Both the position numbers and the translations under genes were made by a program. From Nitrosotalea sp. (GTDB lineage Archaea > Thermoproteota > Nitrososphaeria > Nitrososphaerales > Nitrosopumilaceae), in NCBI GenBank assembly GCA_023252335.1, contig JAJPEA010000032.1, forward strand, positions 1-15,526: a stretch of DNA of 15,526 nucleotides. The letters are read 5' to 3'. Numbering within the stretch: position 1 is the stretch's first letter; every line of letters begins with the position of its first letter. Under the pieces are notes generated by a model. That model saw only the letters and a list, made by a program, of their open reading frames with translations. It made no database searches and was not told the origin of the DNA. Positions 13,801-15,526 of the stretch are shown here, in pieces.

Positions 13801-14847
13801 GGATCAAAGATAGGAAAATTTGTTGAACTCTCAACTGCCAGCACTGCACCTGATCTTTTAGAGATAGGAGACGAGTCTACCGTTGCAGACGAAGCCTCAC
13901 TTGGGGTCGCAAGAGTTGAGGGAGGATGGATGACGATAAGAAAGACAAAGTTAGGGCGTCGAACATTTCTTGGTAACAGCGCAGTGGTTCCAGAAGGAAC
14001 CGTACTTGGCAACGAGTCACTTGTAGGAGTTCTCTCACTTGCTCCAAAACCCGATGACGCCTTGAGACAAAAGACTACGTGGCTTGGTTCGCCTCCGATT
14101 TTACTTCCTCGACGACAAAACAGTTTTCCATTTTCAGAAGACCGCACCTTTCGACCTAATCGCAGACTTCGCCTAAAACGCGCAGCTATCGAACTATGTC
14201 GTGTAACTATACCAACATCTGGATTCATAGTTGTCGCTACTGTTGTCATACATGCCTTCACAAAGATCTTCACACTGGCTGGTCTTGGAACTGCCTTTCT
14301 CATGCTTCCGATTGTATATGCCCTGTCCTGTTTTGCTCTAGCTCTTCTAGTGGTGGTTGCCAAGTGGACAATCGTTGGGCGATTCAAGCCCTTTGCATAT
14401 CCTCTCTGGAGCACATTTATCTGGAGATTAGAGTTTGTCAATGCACTGTACGAGTTTCTAGCGACCCCTCTTATCTTGGAGATACTTAGGGGGACACCAC
14501 TATTACCTTGGTACTTGCGGATTCTTGGGGCAAAGATTGGGCGCGACAACTACATCAACACTACGGGTTTTCTGGAGTTTGATCTCGTGGAGATAGGGGA
14601 TAATGTTGTATTGGGTGAAGACTGTGTAATTCAGACGCATCTTTTTGAGGACAGGATATTGAAAGCCTCCAAAGTCAAAATTGGCTCTGACTGTCATGTA
14701 GGGGAAAAATCTGTTGTATTGTATGATTCTCATATGGAAGATGGTGCAAAGATAGATGCACTCTCGCTTGTCATGAAGGGAGAGACACTGCCGGCCGGTA
14801 CATCATGGATAGGCATTCCCGCAAAACGAAACAATGACCAAGACTAG
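10840..14847 (+). CDS. Pls-type non-ribosomal peptide synthetase (A-T-three membrane LbH modules)
   Basis: The product has 1335 residues. Adenylation domain about 30-530: YTSGSTGKPKG (184-194), YGPTETT (318-324), TGD (407-409), GRADSQVKLRGFR (423-435) and catalytic K515. Carrier domain about 543-612 with the phosphopantetheine serine S573 in DLGGHS. There follow three repeats, each a hydrophobic region of several membrane helices (about 635-705, 872-940, 1113-1180) and a hexapeptide left-handed beta-helix domain (about 739-852, 988-1093, 1218-1330). This order, without a normal condensation or thioesterase domain, is that of epsilon-poly-L-lysine synthetase and the TIGR02353-type NRPS terminal family. 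The inferred pocket residues D-L-E-S-I-G-T-V-I-K suggest a basic amino acid. It should act at the membrane. It overlaps the transferase gene. Parts are richer in GC than the flanks (36 of 60 in 11461-11520), which hints at transfer. Confidence 0.93.
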   Translation: MDTESKPLSHTSQLFGNTIYPVNEIPKLEYETLHQIFESQADLHPDSTAVIFEQKKITYGELEAQANRLANYFYTKGVRRGSLVAILLHRSIDAYVAILATLKAGAAYVPLDPEYPPDRIAYIFKNSCSNVLVTDSNLAMRHATFCGAVIRIDADWKAINSQSVSRPNKKSIGVGPDDICYVIYTSGSTGKPKGVQIEHRSACNLVLSERGIYQVRQEDRVCQAASLSFDLSVEEIWLAFHSGATLVAARHGIANMGPDFSHFLSENKITVLSCVPTLLAMLEGELPHLRLVILGGEVCPSWLAERWTRTGRRLLNTYGPTETTVIATCTEIVPGKPITIGKVIPNYRAYVLDDALHPVPTGTVGQICIGGIGVARGYIGLEKETQARFIHDPFVAPNDLYARMYLTGDLGRFDDDGNLEFSGRADSQVKLRGFRIELAEIESVLMQLDNVKAAACTVREDVPGIQQLVGYVVTRDNVKIYAEDLRLHLKAKLPSFMIPSIIETIDSLPLLTSGKLDRNSLPPPQQGITSKMRPVRSPRTATEKKIFRVWESLFKLQSVSIDDDFFLDLGGHSLLAASAVSELRKDPQFSNISIVDLYEHPTIEAIAPIFDEHLTSRPVSKNRSETMPKRKHSTSLLAGIVQVVSMYAIFGFRAVEWVTPYLVFFFLIANHYPMLTAVTWTVISSIAVFPLLLGFAISIKWILLGQIRPGMHPLWGSYYLRWWFTQSIISSIPLDYLTGTPLLPFVFRLFGAKVGRDVHMDSAHLAAFDLISIGDNTSIDNEASILGYVVEDKMLVLGKIKIGSKCFVGNDCVLHEGTTMEDRSRLEDLSLLPRGSTIPEGKTWAGSPARPVSDSNYVQTTPPQNGRNSHRLLVSLLYGALVLVSPVILLAAMIPGVILLASIHPFSQPFLYIPAIPLAGASFVFLVGVEVILLKWLIVGRVHPGTYPVHGMFYIRNWFSHHLLVLALDLIAPLHATLYIVPWYRALGSKIGKFVELSTASTAPDLLEIGDESTVADEASLGVARVEGGWMTIRKTKLGRRTFLGNSAVVPEGTVLGNESLVGVLSLAPKPDDALRQKTTWLGSPPILLPRRQNSFPFSEDRTFRPNRRLRLKRAAIELCRVTIPTSGFIVVATVVIHAFTKIFTLAGLGTAFLMLPIVYALSCFALALLVVVAKWTIVGRFKPFAYPLWSTFIWRLEFVNALYEFLATPLILEILRGTPLLPWYLRILGAKIGRDNYINTTGFLEFDLVEIGDNVVLGEDCVIQTHLFEDRILKASKVKIGSDCHVGEKSVVLYDSHMEDGAKIDALSLVMKGETLPAGTSWIGIPAKRNNDQD

Positions 14848-15526
14848 CTTTGATCAGGTCAATCAACTTGTGGTGCATCATGCAACAGATAAACCAATAC
14901 TAGATAGTCGAATTCATATTTGGTTATGTGATCTTGATGACAATTCTCAGATTGGGTCATGGAATTCAATGTCTGCAAGCGAGCATGCCCGCGTTACACG
15001 TTTAAAGAGTCCTCTTGACCGCAGGCGAATGACAAGACGATTCATTTTCACTCGTAAAGTACTTGGAAACCTTGTAGGTGTATCACTTGATGGTTGGGAG
15101 TTTTACTATGACTCGCGTGGAAAGCCAGCTCCTATATGCATTGTAAATGAGAAAGGAGATTTTACAAGACTATACTTTAACATTTCACACTCTGAAAACA
15201 TATTGGCACTGGCAGTATTGCTTGATTGCAACGTAGGCATAGACGTTGAAGTGGTAAGACCAGAACTTGATTTTCTATCAATCGCAAAATTGCATTTTGA
15301 CAAGGCAAGTTTTGAAATGCTTTGTGCGACTCCACCTGCAAAAATATCCAAGTTGTTCTATCGCCTGTGGACTCGCAAGGAAGCATTGGCCAAACTAAAA
15401 GGCAGCGGCATTGCAAATCAGACAAATGACAATCTTCTAGACTATACACCACGATCACTTTTTTCATTTGAATGCAACGTTGGTAAAAAGGAAATTGTCG
15501 GGGCCTGTACTTGTGAAACTCTGCCA
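14834..15526 (+). CDS. Sfp-type 4'-phosphopantetheinyl transferase, open at right edge
   Basis: A frame of 231 codons from ATG 14834 has no stop before the window ends. It moves phosphopantetheine from coenzyme A to the serine of a carrier domain. The three Sfp/Gsp signatures are present: GKPAP (96-100), FNISHSE (115-121), GIDVE with metal ligands D137 and E139, and WTRKEALAK with E183 and K187. Sfp has about 224 residues, so nearly the whole protein is here. An N-terminal leader of about 30 residues (TKTSFDQVNQLVVHHA) precedes the first conserved strand (RIHIWLCDL). The start lies 14 bases inside the NRPS reading frame, so the two genes form an operon and the natural substrate is S573 of the NRPS. 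More operon genes may lie to the right. Confidence 0.92.
   Translation, partial: MTKTSFDQVNQLVVHHATDKPILDSRIHIWLCDLDDNSQIGSWNSMSASEHARVTRLKSPLDRRRMTRRFIFTRKVLGNLVGVSLDGWEFYYDSRGKPAPICIVNEKGDFTRLYFNISHSENILALAVLLDCNVGIDVEVVRPELDFLSIAKLHFDKASFEMLCATPPAKISKLFYRLWTRKEALAKLKGSGIANQTNDNLLDYTPRSLFSFECNVGKKEIVGACTCETLP

Noticed and set aside
13773..14549. Minus-strand open frame of 258 codons inside the NRPS
   Set aside because: It is exactly antisense to strongly supported NRPS coding sequence, and its Ser/Arg/Pro-rich composition is typical of a shadow frame.
1..15526. CRISPR array, insertion sequence or prophage
   Set aside because: No regularly spaced repeats, transposase, integrase or phage structural genes were seen on either strand.

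Overview
The window looks like a piece of a Nitrososphaerota (Thaumarchaeota) genome, probably from the ammonia-oxidising Nitrosopumilales/Nitrosotalea side. The evidence is archaeal: a TFIIB-type initiation factor, ribosomal protein L10e, an archaeal tRNA-splicing endonuclease, a stand-alone Lrp/AsnC sensor domain, a membrane-anchored blue-copper protein, and many AT-rich TATA boxes centred about 25-30 bases upstream of start codons with no Shine-Dalgarno (leaderless transcripts). The lineage is inferred from gene content and was not tested by any search.

Layout. 1-2412 is mostly minus strand: the 5' end of a small membrane/secreted protein, a ribbon-helix-helix regulator, and an SRPBCC-TFB pair joined by an ATGA overlap. 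2449-4226 holds the Lrp/AsnC RAM-domain protein, a SAM methyltransferase, and a cupredoxin gene split by an apparent one-base frameshift. 4249-5888 (minus) is a coupled pair: a secreted cysteine-rich protein followed by a protein with a Cdc48-type N-domain but no AAA ATPase. 6198-8312 is compact housekeeping: a small membrane protein, tRNA-Gly(GCC), a small helical protein, L10e, the splicing endonuclease and a 54-residue CxxC protein. 8400-10649 carries three exported or membrane proteins, one built of two tandem Cys-bracketed repeats. 10840 to the right edge is the most unusual part: a 1335-residue non-ribosomal peptide synthetase (adenylation, carrier, then three membrane-plus-left-handed-beta-helix modules, the architecture of bacterial epsilon-poly-L-lysine synthetase) overlapping an Sfp-type phosphopantetheinyl transferase that runs off the window.

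How it fits together. The transferase would prime Ser573 of the synthetase carrier domain, and the adenylation domain, whose pocket residues suggest a basic amino acid such as lysine or beta-lysine, would load it. The three membrane modules would then form isopeptide/amide bonds at the membrane. NRPSs are rare in archaea, so this self-contained synthetase and activator is the best candidate for an undescribed system. A second notable signal is a nearly identical 30-bp promoter module (28/30) in front of both the first gene and the Lrp-type gene, suggesting a shared regulon.
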